64,000 bases of DNA from an uncultured Lachnospiraceae bacterium (GCA_947628225.1 CANQYY010000001.1:186001-250000); one strand, 5' to 3'. Shown: positions 35,805-45,596, numbered from the stretch's first letter. Numbers and translations: made by a program. The notes: generated by a model from the letters alone, not told the origin.

Positions 35805-36509
35805 TTATTTTAATACTTCATCCGTTCTCGGATCAATGATCTTCACTGCGTCATCCACGCGTCCATACTGTCCGCATGCTTTTTCATAAGCAGTATTCGG
35901 ATCGTCGCCCTTTTTGATAAAGTCTGTCATTTTTCCAAGGCTTACAAATTTATAACCAATAATCATATCATTCTCATCCAGGGCAATGCCGGTAACATAT
36001 CCCTCTGCCATTTCCAGATAACGGGGACCTTTTTTTAAGGTGCCGTACATAGTGCCAACCTGGGAACGAAGCCCTTTGCCAAGATCCTCCAGACCGGCTC
36101 CAACAGCAAGGCCGTCCTCTGAAAAAGCGCTCTGGGTTCTTCCGTATACGATCTGTAAGAACAACTCTCTCATGGCAGTGTTTATGGCATCGCACACAAG
36201 ATCCGTGTTCAAAGCTTCCATAACCGTCCGGCCCGGGAGAATTTCCGCTGCCATGGCGGCAGAATGGGTCATGCCGGAACATCCGATCGTTTCAACCAAT
36301 GCCTCCTGAATGATACCCTCTTTTACATTCAAAGAAAGTTTGCAGGCTCCCTGCTGCGGCGCACACCAACCCACACCATGGGTAAAACCGGAAATATCCT
36401 TAACTTCTTTTGCCTTTACCCATTTTGCTTCTTCCGGAATCGGCGCGCAACCGTGGTTCACGCCCTGAGCAACCGGGCACATGTTTTCTACTTCCTGTGA
36501 ATAAATCAT
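35805..36509 (-). CDS. IscU/NifU-like iron-sulfur scaffold-type protein
   Basis: A 234-residue protein with an IscU-like core: ETIGCSGMTHSAAMAAEILPG (Cys77 region, split here across two motif halves) followed by RTVMEALNTDLVCDAI with Cys106. An N-terminal extension carries further cysteines at 11, 21, 49 and 56. The C-terminal part (about 170-234) is not found in simple IscU. It is usually annotated as an iron-sulfur assembly scaffold, but no cysteine desulfurase or sulfur carrier gene is near. It is paired with GGGtGRT, so its real role may be a dedicated cluster protein for that partner. Confidence 0.85.
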   Translation of the reverse strand: MIYSQEVENMCPVAQGVNHGCAPIPEEAKWVKAKEVKDISGFTHGVGWCAPQQGACKLSLNVKEGIIQEALVETIGCSGMTHSAAMAAEILPGRTVMEALNTDLVCDAINTAMRELFLQIVYGRTQSAFSEDGLAVGAGLEDLGKGLRSQVGTMYGTLKKGPRYLEMAEGYVTGIALDENDMIIGYKFVSLGKMTDFIKKGDDPNTAYEKACGQYGRVDDAVKIIDPRTDEVLK

Positions 36510-36548
36510 GTTATAACTCCTTTCTTTAATACGTCAATTTCTTCCATT

Positions 36549-36577
36549 ATCGTACAATATTTTGCCACAAATGTCAA
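36549..36577 (-). promoter_or_regulatory. Predicted sigma-A promoter for the IscU-like/GGGtGRT unit
   Basis: On the minus strand a consensus -35 box TTGACA (36572-36577) and a -10 box TACGAT (36549-36554) are 17 bases apart, giving a leader of about 35 bases. Confidence 0.65.
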
Positions 36578-36593
36578 TGATGTGTCACAAATG
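36563..36593. repeat. Repeated 11-mer over the promoter (candidate operator)
   Basis: The sequence TG(C/T)CACAAATG occurs at 36563-36573 and again at 36583-36593 in the same orientation, 20 bases apart, or about two helical turns. One copy overlaps the spacer and edge of the -35 box and the other lies just upstream. This spacing suits a regulator binding two half-sites on one DNA face. No regulator gene is adjacent. Confidence 0.4.
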
Positions 36594-36599
36594 CGGCCT

Positions 36600-36742
36600 T
36601 TACAAATATAAACTTTCCGCCGGCTCGCTGACCGCCGGGCTGTCCGCATGATTTTCGCCGGACAATTCGGCCGAAGTGCCGCAACTGCACAAGACGGCCA
36701 CCGCAAAAGCAGAAATACGCTTATCTGAATGTATTTTCTCAT
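36600..36742 (-). pseudogene. Possible remnant of a small lipoprotein gene
   Basis: After the beta-helix gene an ATG overlaps its stop (ATGA) and encodes MRKYIQ. In the adjacent frame the sequence then reads RISAFAVAVLCSCGTSAEL and stops at 36600. Joined by a one-base shift, this would give a lipoprotein signal and lipobox followed by about 25 residues. The frame that stays open from the ATG, reaching 36506, gives an Arg/Cys-rich peptide with no signal character and runs through the promoter. I read the stretch as a decayed or truncated lipoprotein gene, with low certainty. Confidence 0.25.
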
Positions 36743-37416
36743 CCCTGTTTTTTCTCCTTCTCTACCACTTCCCCCTGATTCTTATAAATACTTCCCCCCG
36801 GCACATAGCCGCGGATGCTGGACAGAGGGTATATGTTCGTGCCGGCCCCGATGACGGAGCCCGGGTTGAGAATGCTGCCGCAGCCCACCTCTACGCAGTC
36901 GCCGAGAATGGCGCCCATTTTCTTCAAGCCGGTCTTTACCTTTACATCTCCCACCCGGATTTCTACAAGTGTCTTATCGGATTTTACATTGGAAGTGATT
37001 GAGCCCGCCCCCATATGGGCCCTGCAGCCAAGAATGGAATCTCCCACATAGTTGTAGTGGGGTACTTGGACAAAATCAAATAAAATAACATTTTTTAACT
37101 CCGTTGAGTTTCCCACTACCGCATGTTTTCCCACAATGGCATTGCCCCGAATAAAAGCGCAGTGCCGGATTTCAGCCTCCTCGTCAATAATCGCAGGTGC
37201 CTGGATGCAGGCGGTAGAGGCGACAGAGGCAGATTTTGCTATCCAGATGTTTTCTCCCCTCTTTTCAAATTTTTCTTCCGAAAGAGATGCCCCCAGCTCT
37301 ATAATAAAGTCGTGGATCCGTGTAAGCGCTTCATGGGGATAGGTAATCCCCGTAAAAATTCCAGCCGCGATTGTGTTGGTTCGATCAAATAATGAATCAA
37401 TCGTAATTTCCTGCAT
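36739..37416 (-). CDS. Left-handed beta-helix (hexapeptide repeat) protein, sugar-nucleotide type
   Basis: A 225-residue protein. From about residue 57 it consists of hexapeptide repeats forming a left-handed beta helix (ACIQAPAIIDEEAEIRHCAFI, described here as consecutive rungs, then GNAIVGKHAVVGNSTELKN). It continues with HYNYVGDSILGCRAHMGAG and ILGDCVEVGCGSILNPGSVIG. This matches the C-terminal acyltransferase half of GlmU-like proteins without a complete nucleotidyltransferase domain. The N-terminal 55 residues resemble the linker before such a helix. Substrate is unknown. It follows topB by 54 bases. Confidence 0.83.
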   Translation of the reverse strand: MQEITIDSLFDRTNTIAAGIFTGITYPHEALTRIHDFIIELGASLSEEKFEKRGENIWIAKSASVASTACIQAPAIIDEEAEIRHCAFIRGNAIVGKHAVVGNSTELKNVILFDFVQVPHYNYVGDSILGCRAHMGAGSITSNVKSDKTLVEIRVGDVKVKTGLKKMGAILGDCVEVGCGSILNPGSVIGAGTNIYPLSSIRGYVPGGSIYKNQGEVVEKEKKQG

Positions 37417-37469
37417 GAATATATCCCTCCTCTTTATTAGGTATTCAAATCCGTACCGGATAGAACTCC

Positions 37470-39524
37470 TTACTTTCCTCTTTTCGTACTTTTTTTACCC
37501 CTGCTTTTCGTTTTATAATGTTTTTTCGCCTGCTGGTAATAGCTTTCCAGACGCCCCCGGTTATCTTCCGCCTTTACCTGATTTACCAGCCGGCTGACAA
37601 AATCCGTCAGCTTATCCATATATTCCTCTTTCGATATGGAGCCCTCTGCCACGCCGGCCAATCCTTTTTCCCAGCTGGCTGTGAGCTTGGGCGACAGCAT
37701 GGCGGGCATGGAATAACGCACAATGCCACAGACCAGCTCTCCCTTTAAACTCGGTGTGATGATCTGTGTTTTTTGATTTAAATTTAGATAATGGATATGA
37801 AAGAGCTTTTTTAATATTTCTGCCCGGGTAGCGCTGGTACCGATTCCGCTTCCCTTAATCTGTGCGCGGAGTTCTTCCTCCTCGATAAGCTGTCCCGCAT
37901 TTTCCATAGCAAGAATCATGGAGCCGGAATTATACCTCTTCGGAGGAGAGGTTTCTCCTTCTTTTAATTCGCATTCTTTCAGGGAAAGGGGCATGCCTTT
38001 TTTTACTATTCCGACAATTTCCTTTAAATCGTCCCCTTCCTGTTCCTCTTCGCCGCCATCCTCTTCCGGATCGGATTCCTTTGTCTTTTGGGACGGGACA
38101 AAGGAAAATCGGGACACAGGAAGAAATCCCTCCTCCAGTAATACTCTGGCAGAAGTAAAAAAATGTTCCTCTCCCGCTTTTATGGTTATATTCACCTTTT
38201 GATACACTGCCGGAGGATAAAAAATGCTTAAAAACCGCCGGACAATGACCTCATACATTTTTTTCTGGACGGGAGCCAGGGATGCCAGCGCGGAAAGCCC
38301 CTGTCCCGTGGGAATAATAGCATAATGATCTGTAATCTGCTTATCATTGACGTACCTGGTCTTTTCCAGCGACTTATAGGTCTGATTTTCGGAAATATAG
38401 GGTAAATATGGCGCCGCCTGCTCATAGCCCTGCAGTCCCCTCAGATTCTTTCCGATTTCCTTTGCTACGGCGCCGGAAAGCACGCGGGCATCCGTCCGGG
38501 GATAGGTTACAAGCTTCTTTTCATATAATTCCTGTACAATCGCCAGAGTTTCATCCGGACTAATCTTAAATAACTTCGAGGATAAATTTTGCAATTCTGC
38601 CAGATTAAACAACAGCGGCGGATTTTTCTTTTCCCGCTTTTTTTCCACGGCTTCTATGACGGATGCCACCGGCTCCGGTTTTGTCAGGAAATCTATCAAT
38701 GTTAGGGCAGTTTCCCTTTCTTTAAAGCCGTTTTCTTTATATAAAAGCGGAGAGGCAAAGTATTTCGAGCCCTCTGCTGCCTTCCATTCCCCTTTGAAAT
38801 TCTTTCCTTCCAGAGTAAAGGTTCCCATAACACGATAAAACGGAGTCTTGATAAAATTGCGGATTTCCCATTCTCTTGTCACTACCATTCCCAAAACACA
38901 GGTCATAACCCTTCCCACAGAAACAGAAGTCCATTTCTCATCCTGAAAATTATGGTTCAGCCAGTAGCCGTATTTTAACGACAGAGCGCGGGAAAAATTA
39001 ATCCCCATCAAATAATCCTCTCTGGCGCGCAGATAAGCCGAATTACTGAGATTATCGTATTCTGCTAACGGCTTTGCCTCCCGGATTCCCCGACAGATCT
39101 CATCCTCTGTCTGGGAGTCGATCCATACCCGGAGTTTTTTCTTGGTATCCGGCACCTTAGCCATCCTGTCTACCAGACGGTATATGTACTCCCCTTCGCG
39201 CCCCGAGTCGGTGCATACATAAATGGTGTCTACATCCTCGCGGTTTAAGAGCCCGCTCACAATATGAAATTGCTTCTTTACACTGGGAATGACTTCATAA
39301 CGGAAGGTTTCGGGTAAAAACGGAAGTGTTTCAAAGGCCCATTTTTTCAGGGCCTCATCATACACTTCCGGATAACTCATAGTTACCAGATGACCTACGC
39401 ACCAGGTCACAATGGTATCCTCTGATTCTAAATATCCGTCACCCCTTCTCGCATTTACTTTGAGAATTTTCGCAAATTCCTGTGCTACACTAGGCTTTTC
39501 TGCGATAAAAAGGCGTTTTGACAT
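37470..39524 (-). CDS. topB: DNA topoisomerase III
   Basis: A 684-residue type IA topoisomerase that decatenates DNA and resolves recombination intermediates. The Toprim domain starts RLFIAEKPSVAQEFAKIL and contains TDSGREGEYIYRL (about 105-117). The active tyrosine lies in VTYPRTDARVL near residue 345. GSGIGTSATRAEIL and the C-terminal basic tail rich in lysine and arginine are also present. There is no zinc-ribbon extension typical of topoisomerase I. It starts 13 bases after the LUD gene. Confidence 0.95.
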   Translation of the reverse strand: MSKRLFIAEKPSVAQEFAKILKVNARRGDGYLESEDTIVTWCVGHLVTMSYPEVYDEALKKWAFETLPFLPETFRYEVIPSVKKQFHIVSGLLNREDVDTIYVCTDSGREGEYIYRLVDRMAKVPDTKKKLRVWIDSQTEDEICRGIREAKPLAEYDNLSNSAYLRAREDYLMGINFSRALSLKYGYWLNHNFQDEKWTSVSVGRVMTCVLGMVVTREWEIRNFIKTPFYRVMGTFTLEGKNFKGEWKAAEGSKYFASPLLYKENGFKERETALTLIDFLTKPEPVASVIEAVEKKREKKNPPLLFNLAELQNLSSKLFKISPDETLAIVQELYEKKLVTYPRTDARVLSGAVAKEIGKNLRGLQGYEQAAPYLPYISENQTYKSLEKTRYVNDKQITDHYAIIPTGQGLSALASLAPVQKKMYEVIVRRFLSIFYPPAVYQKVNITIKAGEEHFFTSARVLLEEGFLPVSRFSFVPSQKTKESDPEEDGGEEEQEGDDLKEIVGIVKKGMPLSLKECELKEGETSPPKRYNSGSMILAMENAGQLIEEEELRAQIKGSGIGTSATRAEILKKLFHIHYLNLNQKTQIITPSLKGELVCGIVRYSMPAMLSPKLTASWEKGLAGVAEGSISKEEYMDKLTDFVSRLVNQVKAEDNRGRLESYYQQAKKHYKTKSRGKKSTKRGK

Positions 39525-39537
39525 ACGTTACTCCTAA

Positions 39538-40179
39538 CTAGAATCCTAATTCCTCTCCCACTAATATTACTTTAATGCGGTTTTTGATACCGCTCCTGCG
39601 GGTAATGACAATCTGGCTGCAGATACAATCTTCTGCAAAACACTCCCCGCAGCGTCCGGTTTTTGCACAGGGCGTATTTCGGCTCAGCCGAAGGGCATTG
39701 GGCGGAGAAGCAATATTTTTTACCCGGTTTACTGCTTCTTCTACATTAGAAACCACTTTATTCATACCGGCAACAACCAGAACATTCTCCGGCCCATAGC
39801 AAAGAAATCCCACCCGGTTTGCAAAACCGTCGATATTCACTAATTCTCCATCCAACGTAATGGCATTCGTACTCATAAGAAAATAATCTGCGTTCACAAT
39901 ATTCGCCTTCATGGCTTGTTCCTCTTCCGGCGTTTGGGGTGCCATACGGTCGTATAAAATACACTTGCTCTGCTTTAAATAATCCATAATGCCGGTTTCC
40001 TGTAACGTCATGGAGCCTCCCCACGCCACAGAAACACTCTGTTTCAGAAATTTTTCTTTTACAAGGGCAAGCGCCTCCTCCTTCGTGCCCGCATAATAGC
40101 CCTCCATCTGACGAAGTTTTAGTTTCTCTATGATGTTAGCCGCCAAAACCTCATAATAGTTTGCTTTGCTTTCTAACAT
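39538..40179 (-). CDS. LUD-domain (LutC/DUF162-like) protein
   Basis: A 213-residue protein of the lactate-utilisation LUD family. Visible family blocks are VAWGGSMTLQETGI, IVNADYFLMSTNAIT, LVNIDGFANRV and the C-terminal VVSNVEEAVNRVKN. A cysteine cluster CAKTGRCGECFAEDCIC (about 176-192) is added near the end. LutC works with LutA and LutB in lactate oxidation, but neither is here; the cysteine cluster may bind metal or an iron-sulfur centre. The role is therefore open. It stands between glyA and topB. Confidence 0.83.
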   Translation of the reverse strand: MLESKANYYEVLAANIIEKLKLRQMEGYYAGTKEEALALVKEKFLKQSVSVAWGGSMTLQETGIMDYLKQSKCILYDRMAPQTPEEEQAMKANIVNADYFLMSTNAITLDGELVNIDGFANRVGFLCYGPENVLVVAGMNKVVSNVEEAVNRVKNIASPPNALRLSRNTPCAKTGRCGECFAEDCICSQIVITRRSGIKNRIKVILVGEELGF

Positions 40180-40194
40180 AGAATATCACCCCTG

Positions 40195-41433
40195 TTAATA
40201 TAATGGATATTTATCCGTCAATTCCTTTACAATGGCTTTTGCTTTTTCTCTGTTTGCCTCATGGTCATCAATAAGCATGGCAATCGCCCCGGCAATTTTG
40301 TCCATGTCCGCCGTATTCATTCCCCTGCTTGTCACTGCGGCTGTTCCCAGACGGATGCCGCTTGTCACAAACGGAGATTGCGGGTCGTTTGGAATCGTGT
40401 TTTTATTGGCGGTGATATTAGCCTCATCCAGCCAGGTTTCCACTTCCTTTCCCGTAAGTCCCTTATCCACAAGGTCTACTAACATCAGATGGTTATCGGT
40501 TCCGCCGGAAACGATATGAATTCCCCTGTCTAAAAGGCCCTTGCAGAGTGCCTGGGCGTTCTCTATGATGTTTTTCCCGTATTCCTTAAAGCTGTCGTCC
40601 AGCGCTTCTTTTAAGCAGACCGCCTTAGCTGCGATAACGTGCATCAGCGGGCCGCCCTGGGTTCCGGGGAAAATAGACTTATTCAGCTTATGCTCTGTAG
40701 CAAATTCCTCCGAGGACAAAATCATGCCGCCGCGGGGCCCCCGCAGGGTTTTATGGGTCGTTGTTGTCACTACATGGGCATATGGTATTGGACTTTCATG
40801 GTATCCGGACGCCACCAGTCCGGCGATATGAGCCATATCCACCATCAAAAAAGCGCCTACTTCATCTGCAATTTCACGAAATCTCTTAAAATCGATTTTC
40901 CGGCAATAAGCGCTGGCTCCGGCAATTATCATCTTCGGACGGCATTCCTTCGCAATACGCTCCACTTCGTCATAATCAATAAAGCCGGTATCATCTACCC
41001 CATAGGGCACAATATTATAATAGGTTCCGGATATATTAGCGGGGCTTCCATGTGAAAGATGCCCGCCGTGATCCAGATTCATCCCCATCACGGTTTCTCC
41101 CGGTTTTACAAGGGCAAAGAACACTGCCATATTTGCCTGGGCGCCGGAATGCGGCTGAACATTGGCATAGGTACAGCCAAAAAGCTTTTTCGCCCGCTCC
41201 CTTGCCAGATCCTCTACCATATCGACAAACTGACAGCCGCCGTAATAGCGCTTGCCCGGATACCCTTCTGCATACTTATTGGTCAGGGTGCTTCCCATCG
41301 CCGCCATTACTGCCTTGCTCACAAAATTTTCGGAGGCGATCAGCTCAATATGGTCGTTCTGACGTCCTGTTTCCAGTTCCATCGCCTTCGCCAACTCAGG
41401 GTCGGCCTTTTTTACCTCATCAAAAGAATACAT
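40195..41433 (-). CDS. glyA: Serine hydroxymethyltransferase
   Basis: GlyA converts serine and THF to glycine and 5,10-methylene-THF with PLP. The 412 residues include the signature [19 protein letters not shown] with the PLP lysine, and [31 protein letters not shown] and [15 protein letters not shown]. It directly follows purD (2-base gap), linking glycine and one-carbon supply to purine synthesis: PurD uses glycine and PurN uses formyl-THF. Confidence 0.97.
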   Translation of the reverse strand: MYSFDEVKKADPELAKAMELETGRQNDHIELIASENFVSKAVMAAMGSTLTNKYAEGYPGKRYYGGCQFVDMVEDLARERAKKLFGCTYANVQPHSGAQANMAVFFALVKPGETVMGMNLDHGGHLSHGSPANISGTYYNIVPYGVDDTGFIDYDEVERIAKECRPKMIIAGASAYCRKIDFKRFREIADEVGAFLMVDMAHIAGLVASGYHESPIPYAHVVTTTTHKTLRGPRGGMILSSEEFATEHKLNKSIFPGTQGGPLMHVIAAKAVCLKEALDDSFKEYGKNIIENAQALCKGLLDRGIHIVSGGTDNHLMLVDLVDKGLTGKEVETWLDEANITANKNTIPNDPQSPFVTSGIRLGTAAVTSRGMNTADMDKIAGAIAMLIDDHEANREKAKAIVKELTDKYPLY

Positions 41434-41435
41434 AA

Positions 41436-42701
41436 TTATACTAACTCCTTTCCGATATCTGTTCGCATGTATTTATTTTCAAAATTTATGTATTTTACTG
41501 CCTCATAGGCTTTTTTTCGGGCTTCTTTTAAATCTGCCCCCTTTGCCGTCACGCCGAGGACGCGTCCGCCGTTCGTAACGATTCCGTCCTTCGTCTGTTT
41601 GGTTCCGGCATGGAATACATAATAGTCCTCCATTCCGTCAAAATGATCCCATCCGGTAATGAGCTTCCCTTTTTCATAATGCTCCGGATAGCCGTCAGAG
41701 GCTAATACGACGCAGACTGCTGCTTTGTCTTCAAACTGCAAATCCACCGTATCTAATGTCCCATCAATGCAGGCATTCATAACCTCTATTACATCATTTT
41801 TCATACGGGGAAGTACCACCTGTGCCTCCGGGTCGCCAAAACGGGCATTATATTCCAGAACCTTCGGCCCTGCCTCGGTAAGCATCAGCCCGACAAAAAG
41901 AATGCCGACAAAATCCCGTCCCTCTGCCTTCATGGCATCCATCGTAGGCTGGTATATCTTTTCCTCACAGAATTTTTTTACCTCATCGGTATAAAAGGGC
42001 GTAGGAGAAAAGGTTCCCATACCGCCGGTATTCAAGCCCTTATCTCCGTCCTTCGCGCGTTTATGGTCCTGCGCGCTGGTCATTGGTTTAATATGGGTTC
42101 CGTCGCAATAGCAGAGCACCGATACCTCATGGCCTGTCATATACTCCTCAATGACAATCGTGTTGCCGGCATCTCCAAATTGTTTATCTAACATTAAGGT
42201 TCTGACACCCGCCTTTGCCTCCTCTAAGGTATTGCAGATCAATACTCCCTTTCCCAGCGCCAATCCGTCCGCCTTCAAAACAATTGGCATCTTTGCTGTT
42301 TCCAGATAGGCAAGCGCCTCTTCCGGATTCGTGAAATTCTCATATTCTGCCGTGGGAATGCCGTATTTTTTCATTAAATCCTTGGAAAAGGCCTTTGAGC
42401 CTTCAATGATCGCCGCTTTTTTTCTCGGCCCGAAAATACGGAGCCCTCTCTTTTCAAATACATCCACTATGCCGCCCACTAACGGGTCGTCCATCCCGAT
42501 AATGGTCAGTCCGATTTCATTTTTTTCTGCAAAATCCGCCAGTTTTTCAAATTCCATAGCGGTAATATCCACACACTCTGCAATTCGGGCAATGCCGGCA
42601 TTCCCCGGCGCGCAGTAAATCTTGTCCACCTGGCTGCTCTTTGCCACGCTGACCGCAATCGCATGCTCGCGTCCACCGCTTCCTACAATCAGAACTTTCA
42701 A
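41436..42701 (-). CDS. purD: Phosphoribosylamine--glycine ligase
   Basis: PurD ligates glycine to phosphoribosylamine with ATP, giving GAR, the second purine step. The 421-residue ATP-grasp enzyme begins [14 protein letters not shown] and carries [55 protein letters not shown] (near 280-300, quoted here as the family block) and [12 protein letters not shown]. It follows purN by 23 bases and precedes glyA. Confidence 0.97.
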   Translation of the reverse strand: MKVLIVGSGGREHAIAVSVAKSSQVDKIYCAPGNAGIARIAECVDITAMEFEKLADFAEKNEIGLTIIGMDDPLVGGIVDVFEKRGLRIFGPRKKAAIIEGSKAFSKDLMKKYGIPTAEYENFTNPEEALAYLETAKMPIVLKADGLALGKGVLICNTLEEAKAGVRTLMLDKQFGDAGNTIVIEEYMTGHEVSVLCYCDGTHIKPMTSAQDHKRAKDGDKGLNTGGMGTFSPTPFYTDEVKKFCEEKIYQPTMDAMKAEGRDFVGILFVGLMLTEAGPKVLEYNARFGDPEAQVVLPRMKNDVIEVMNACIDGTLDTVDLQFEDKAAVCVVLASDGYPEHYEKGKLITGWDHFDGMEDYYVFHAGTKQTKDGIVTNGGRVLGVTAKGADLKEARKKAYEAVKYINFENKYMRTDIGKELV

Positions 42702-42724
42702 ATTAAACCCTCCTGTACTCTGTA

Positions 42725-43348
42725 TTATTTTCTCTTTACGAGATGATTTACAATTTCAATTTTGTCCTGGGCGATCAGTTGAATCGCCTCCGGGAGAATT
42801 TCCCACTCTGCCTGTTCCATGACCCGTTTCTGTAATGTTTCCGGCGTATCCCCTTCCATTACTTCCACAGCCTTTTGCAAAATAATGGGGCCGCTGTCGG
42901 TGCCCTCATCCACAAAATGAACGGTAGCCCCCGTCACTTTATTCCCCCTTGCCAGCACACTCTCATGCACCTTTAAGCCATAATAACCGGCGCCGCAATG
43001 GGAGGGAATCAGGGAAGGATGAATATTGATCATCCGTCCGTAATAATGTTTTACAAAGTTTTCCGGTAAGATGACAAGGTAACCTGCCAATACTACCAAA
43101 TCGATCGAAGCGTTTTCCAGAAGCTCAATCAGTTTTTTCCCAAACTCCTCTCTTGTGCCAAATTCTTTTGGGATAAGTACGGCAGAAGCAATATTTTTCT
43201 TTTTTGCCCTTTCCAGAGCATACGCATCCGGCTTATTACTGACAACCAGAGAAATGCCGGCATTGGTTATCGTCCCATCATCAATCCGGTCCATTATAGC
43301 CTGAAGATTAGTGCCGCCGCCGGATACTAGTACCGCAATCTTTAACAT
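42725..43348 (-). CDS. purN: Phosphoribosylglycinamide formyltransferase
   Basis: PurN transfers a formyl group from 10-formyl-THF to GAR. The 207 residues include [40 protein letters not shown] (two joined family blocks near 90-115), [16 protein letters not shown] and [14 protein letters not shown] with the catalytic Asn-His-Asp set. The start overlaps the purM stop by 7 bases. Confidence 0.97.
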   Translation of the reverse strand: MLKIAVLVSGGGTNLQAIMDRIDDGTITNAGISLVVSNKPDAYALERAKKKNIASAVLIPKEFGTREEFGKKLIELLENASIDLVVLAGYLVILPENFVKHYYGRMINIHPSLIPSHCGAGYYGLKVHESVLARGNKVTGATVHFVDEGTDSGPIILQKAVEVMEGDTPETLQKRVMEQAEWEILPEAIQLIAQDKIEIVNHLVKRK

Positions 43349-44373
43349 ATGGTAATTCCTTTCTCCCCTGCTCTGATCTCGCCGATTATATAAGGAGTTT
43401 CCTCTGCCGCTTTAATGGCCTGCACCGCGTCATCCGCCTGCGCTCTGTCCACGGCAATAACCATGCCGACGCCCATATTGTATGTATTAAACATAGCCTC
43501 CTCTTTCACGTCGCCATCTCTTGCTAACATTTTAAAGATTGGCGGGACTTCAAAGCTTTTCTTATCCACAACGGCATGGGTTCCTGCTTTCAGCATTCTC
43601 GGAATATTTTCATAAAAACCTCCGCCGGTGATATGGCTGCATGCTTTAATCACCACTCCCGCTTCTTTTATGCTGCGAAGAGCCCTGACATAAATTTTGG
43701 TTGGAAGCAAAAGAGTTTCGCCTAAGGTAAGATCACTTTCCAGACATTCGTATTTTTGATTCAGAGTTTCCTCATTCATGGAAAATACACTGCGGACAAG
43801 GGAATAACCGTTACTGTGTATGCCGGAGGACGCCATTCCAATCAGTAAATCTCCCGGCTTCAGCTCCTTTCCGGTGATCATTTCCTTTTTATCAACAATT
43901 CCCACAGAAAATCCCGCAAGATCATACTCCTCTGCCGGATAAAATCCCGGCATCTCCGCCGTTTCTCCTCCTATCAGAGCGCAATTTGCCTGACGGCAGC
44001 CCTCTGCTACGCCGCTGACAATCTTTGCGATTTTCTTCGGTTCATTTTTTCCACAAGCTATGTAATCCAAGAAAAATAATGGCTCGCCGCCGGCACAGGC
44101 AATATCATTGACGCACATGGCAACACAGTCGATGCCGATTGTATCATGCTTGTCCAAAATAAATGCCAGCTTTAATTTAGTACCGACGCCATCGGTACCG
44201 GAAACCAGTGTCGGCTCTTCCAGTCCCATAAAACTTTTCAAGGAAAATGCCCCGGAAAAACCTCCGATATCAGTCAGTACTTCCGGCCGCATCGTAGAAG
44301 CAATATGCTCCTTCATCAGCGATACCGCTTTATAGCCTGCCTCAATATCAACTCCTGCTTTCTTATAATCCAT
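43342..44373 (-). CDS. purM: Phosphoribosylformylglycinamidine cyclo-ligase
   Basis: PurM closes the imidazole ring to form aminoimidazole ribotide. The 343 residues have [12 protein letters not shown] at the N terminus, [40 protein letters not shown] (as two adjoining motifs), [14 protein letters not shown] and [15 protein letters not shown]. It is the first gene of purM-purN-purD-glyA. A TTAATT-rich leader with an AGGAGG-like site precedes it; no purine riboswitch is visible. Confidence 0.97.
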   Translation of the reverse strand: MDYKKAGVDIEAGYKAVSLMKEHIASTMRPEVLTDIGGFSGAFSLKSFMGLEEPTLVSGTDGVGTKLKLAFILDKHDTIGIDCVAMCVNDIACAGGEPLFFLDYIACGKNEPKKIAKIVSGVAEGCRQANCALIGGETAEMPGFYPAEEYDLAGFSVGIVDKKEMITGKELKPGDLLIGMASSGIHSNGYSLVRSVFSMNEETLNQKYECLESDLTLGETLLLPTKIYVRALRSIKEAGVVIKACSHITGGGFYENIPRMLKAGTHAVVDKKSFEVPPIFKMLARDGDVKEEAMFNTYNMGVGMVIAVDRAQADDAVQAIKAAEETPYIIGEIRAGEKGITIC

Positions 44374-44397
44374 CTGAATTAACCTCCTGTCTGCGTC

Positions 44398-44426
44398 ATT
44401 ATAAAGCAGTTATTTTACCCACAACT
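44398..44426 (-). promoter_or_regulatory. Weak candidate promoter for the purM operon
   Basis: A perfect -10 box TATAAT occurs at 44398-44403 on the minus strand, about 30 bases before the purM ATG. The -35 region is poor; TTGTGG is 15 bases upstream of it, and nothing matches at 17. An activator or a different sigma contact may be needed. Confidence 0.35.
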
Positions 44427-44470
44427 ATATATTTTACCTTATTAGTCTTAAAATAGCAACAAGAAATCCT

Positions 44471-44498
44471 TTTCTAACGAAGAAAAATCTGTTACAAT
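44471..44498 (+). promoter_or_regulatory. Candidate extended -10 promoter for the aldolase gene
   Basis: TTTCTA (44471-44476) and TACAAT (44493-44498) are 16 bases apart, and the -10 is preceded by TGT, forming an extended -10. A further TATAAT at 44513-44518 is an alternative. The leader would be 60-75 bases. Confidence 0.4.
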
Positions 44499-44575
44499 AA
44501 GGAGTAATCGGGTATAATCTCTGCTCGCCTGTCTTTTGTCGCGGCAGAAAAACCCATATTAGGAGGTACAAAAGG

Positions 44576-45553
44576 ATGGAAAAGAAAAAAGGCTCTCTTC
44601 TCACTTTCCGGCCGGATATTAAAGTAGTGGATGCCACGATCCGCGACGGAGGACTTGTCAATGATTTTCGCTTTACAGAGGAATTTATCCGCGACCTGTA
44701 TCTGTCCAATGTAAAAGCCGGCATTGACTATATGGAGTTTGGATATAAGGCTTCCAAAGATATTTTTGATGAGAAAGATTTTGGCTCCTGGAAATTCTGC
44801 GACGAGGATTCCATACGCCGGATTGTCGGAAATAATGATACGGATATGAAAATTTCCGTCATGGCGGACGTCGGACGTTGCAATTATAAGCAGGATATTA
44901 TACCAAAATCCGAAAGCGTCATTGATTTAGTGCGCATCGCCACTTATATTAATACGATCCCCACTGCGATTCACATGGTGGAATACTGTAAAGAGCTCGG
45001 CTATGAAACAACGGTAAACATAATGGCAATCTCCAACGCCAAGGAGTCCGAAATTGATGAGGCGCTGGAATTGATCGGCAACAGCAACGTCGACGGCATT
45101 TATCTGGTTGACAGCTATGGCTCCCTTTATATGGAACAGGTGGAGGAACTTTCCGATAAATATCTTGCCATGGCAGAAAAATATGATAAGTATGTCGGTA
45201 TCCATGCCCATAATAACCAGCAGCTCGCCTTTGCCAATACTATTTCGGCACTGAGGCGGGGCGTCAGCTATCTGGACGCAACGGCAGGGGGAATGGGACG
45301 CGGCGCCGGAAACTGCTCCACGGAACAGCTTCTCGGCTTTTTGAAGAATCCGAAATACGATATTATTCCCATTCTGAAATTTATGGAGAAACATATGGTG
45401 CCGTTAGAAAAGTCCGGTATCAGCTGGGGATATAATATTCCCTATCTTTTAACCGGACAGATGAATCAGCACCCCCGCACAGCCATTGCCGCTACCAAGC
45501 AGGGGCGGACGGATTTTCTAAACTTTTATCTGGAGTTAAATGATAAGGATTGA
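44576..45553 (+). CDS. DRE-TIM metallolyase-family aldolase, substrate unknown
   Basis: A 325-residue TIM-barrel protein of the HMG-CoA lyase/4-hydroxy-2-oxovalerate aldolase superfamily. The DRE-TIM signature VVDATIRDGG covers 17-26. The metal ligands sit in GIHAHNN with His210 and His212, and the glycine motif GGMGRGAGN at 238-246 follows. It lacks the DmpG-type C-terminal communication domain and is not beside an acylating aldehyde dehydrogenase or isopropylmalate genes. The substrate cannot be inferred. AGGAGG precedes the ATG. The gene is monocistronic with its own terminator. Confidence 0.85.
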   Translation: MEKKKGSLLTFRPDIKVVDATIRDGGLVNDFRFTEEFIRDLYLSNVKAGIDYMEFGYKASKDIFDEKDFGSWKFCDEDSIRRIVGNNDTDMKISVMADVGRCNYKQDIIPKSESVIDLVRIATYINTIPTAIHMVEYCKELGYETTVNIMAISNAKESEIDEALELIGNSNVDGIYLVDSYGSLYMEQVEELSDKYLAMAEKYDKYVGIHAHNNQQLAFANTISALRRGVSYLDATAGGMGRGAGNCSTEQLLGFLKNPKYDIIPILKFMEKHMVPLEKSGISWGYNIPYLLTGQMNQHPRTAIAATKQGRTDFLNFYLELNDKD

Positions 45554-45596
45554 TATCCTGTCACAAAAAGAGGCGGTCTTTCCTAAAAGCCAAAAA

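Noticed and set aside
36506..36742. 78-codon open frame bridging the beta-helix and IscU-like genes with ATGA overlaps
   Set aside because: Its product is rich in Arg and Cys with no recognisable fold, and it runs straight through the consensus promoter at 36549-36577. The lipoprotein-like reading is in another frame.
44373..44576. Possible purine riboswitch before purM
   Set aside because: The leader is only about 30 bases from the -10 box to the start and shows none of the conserved purine aptamer loops.
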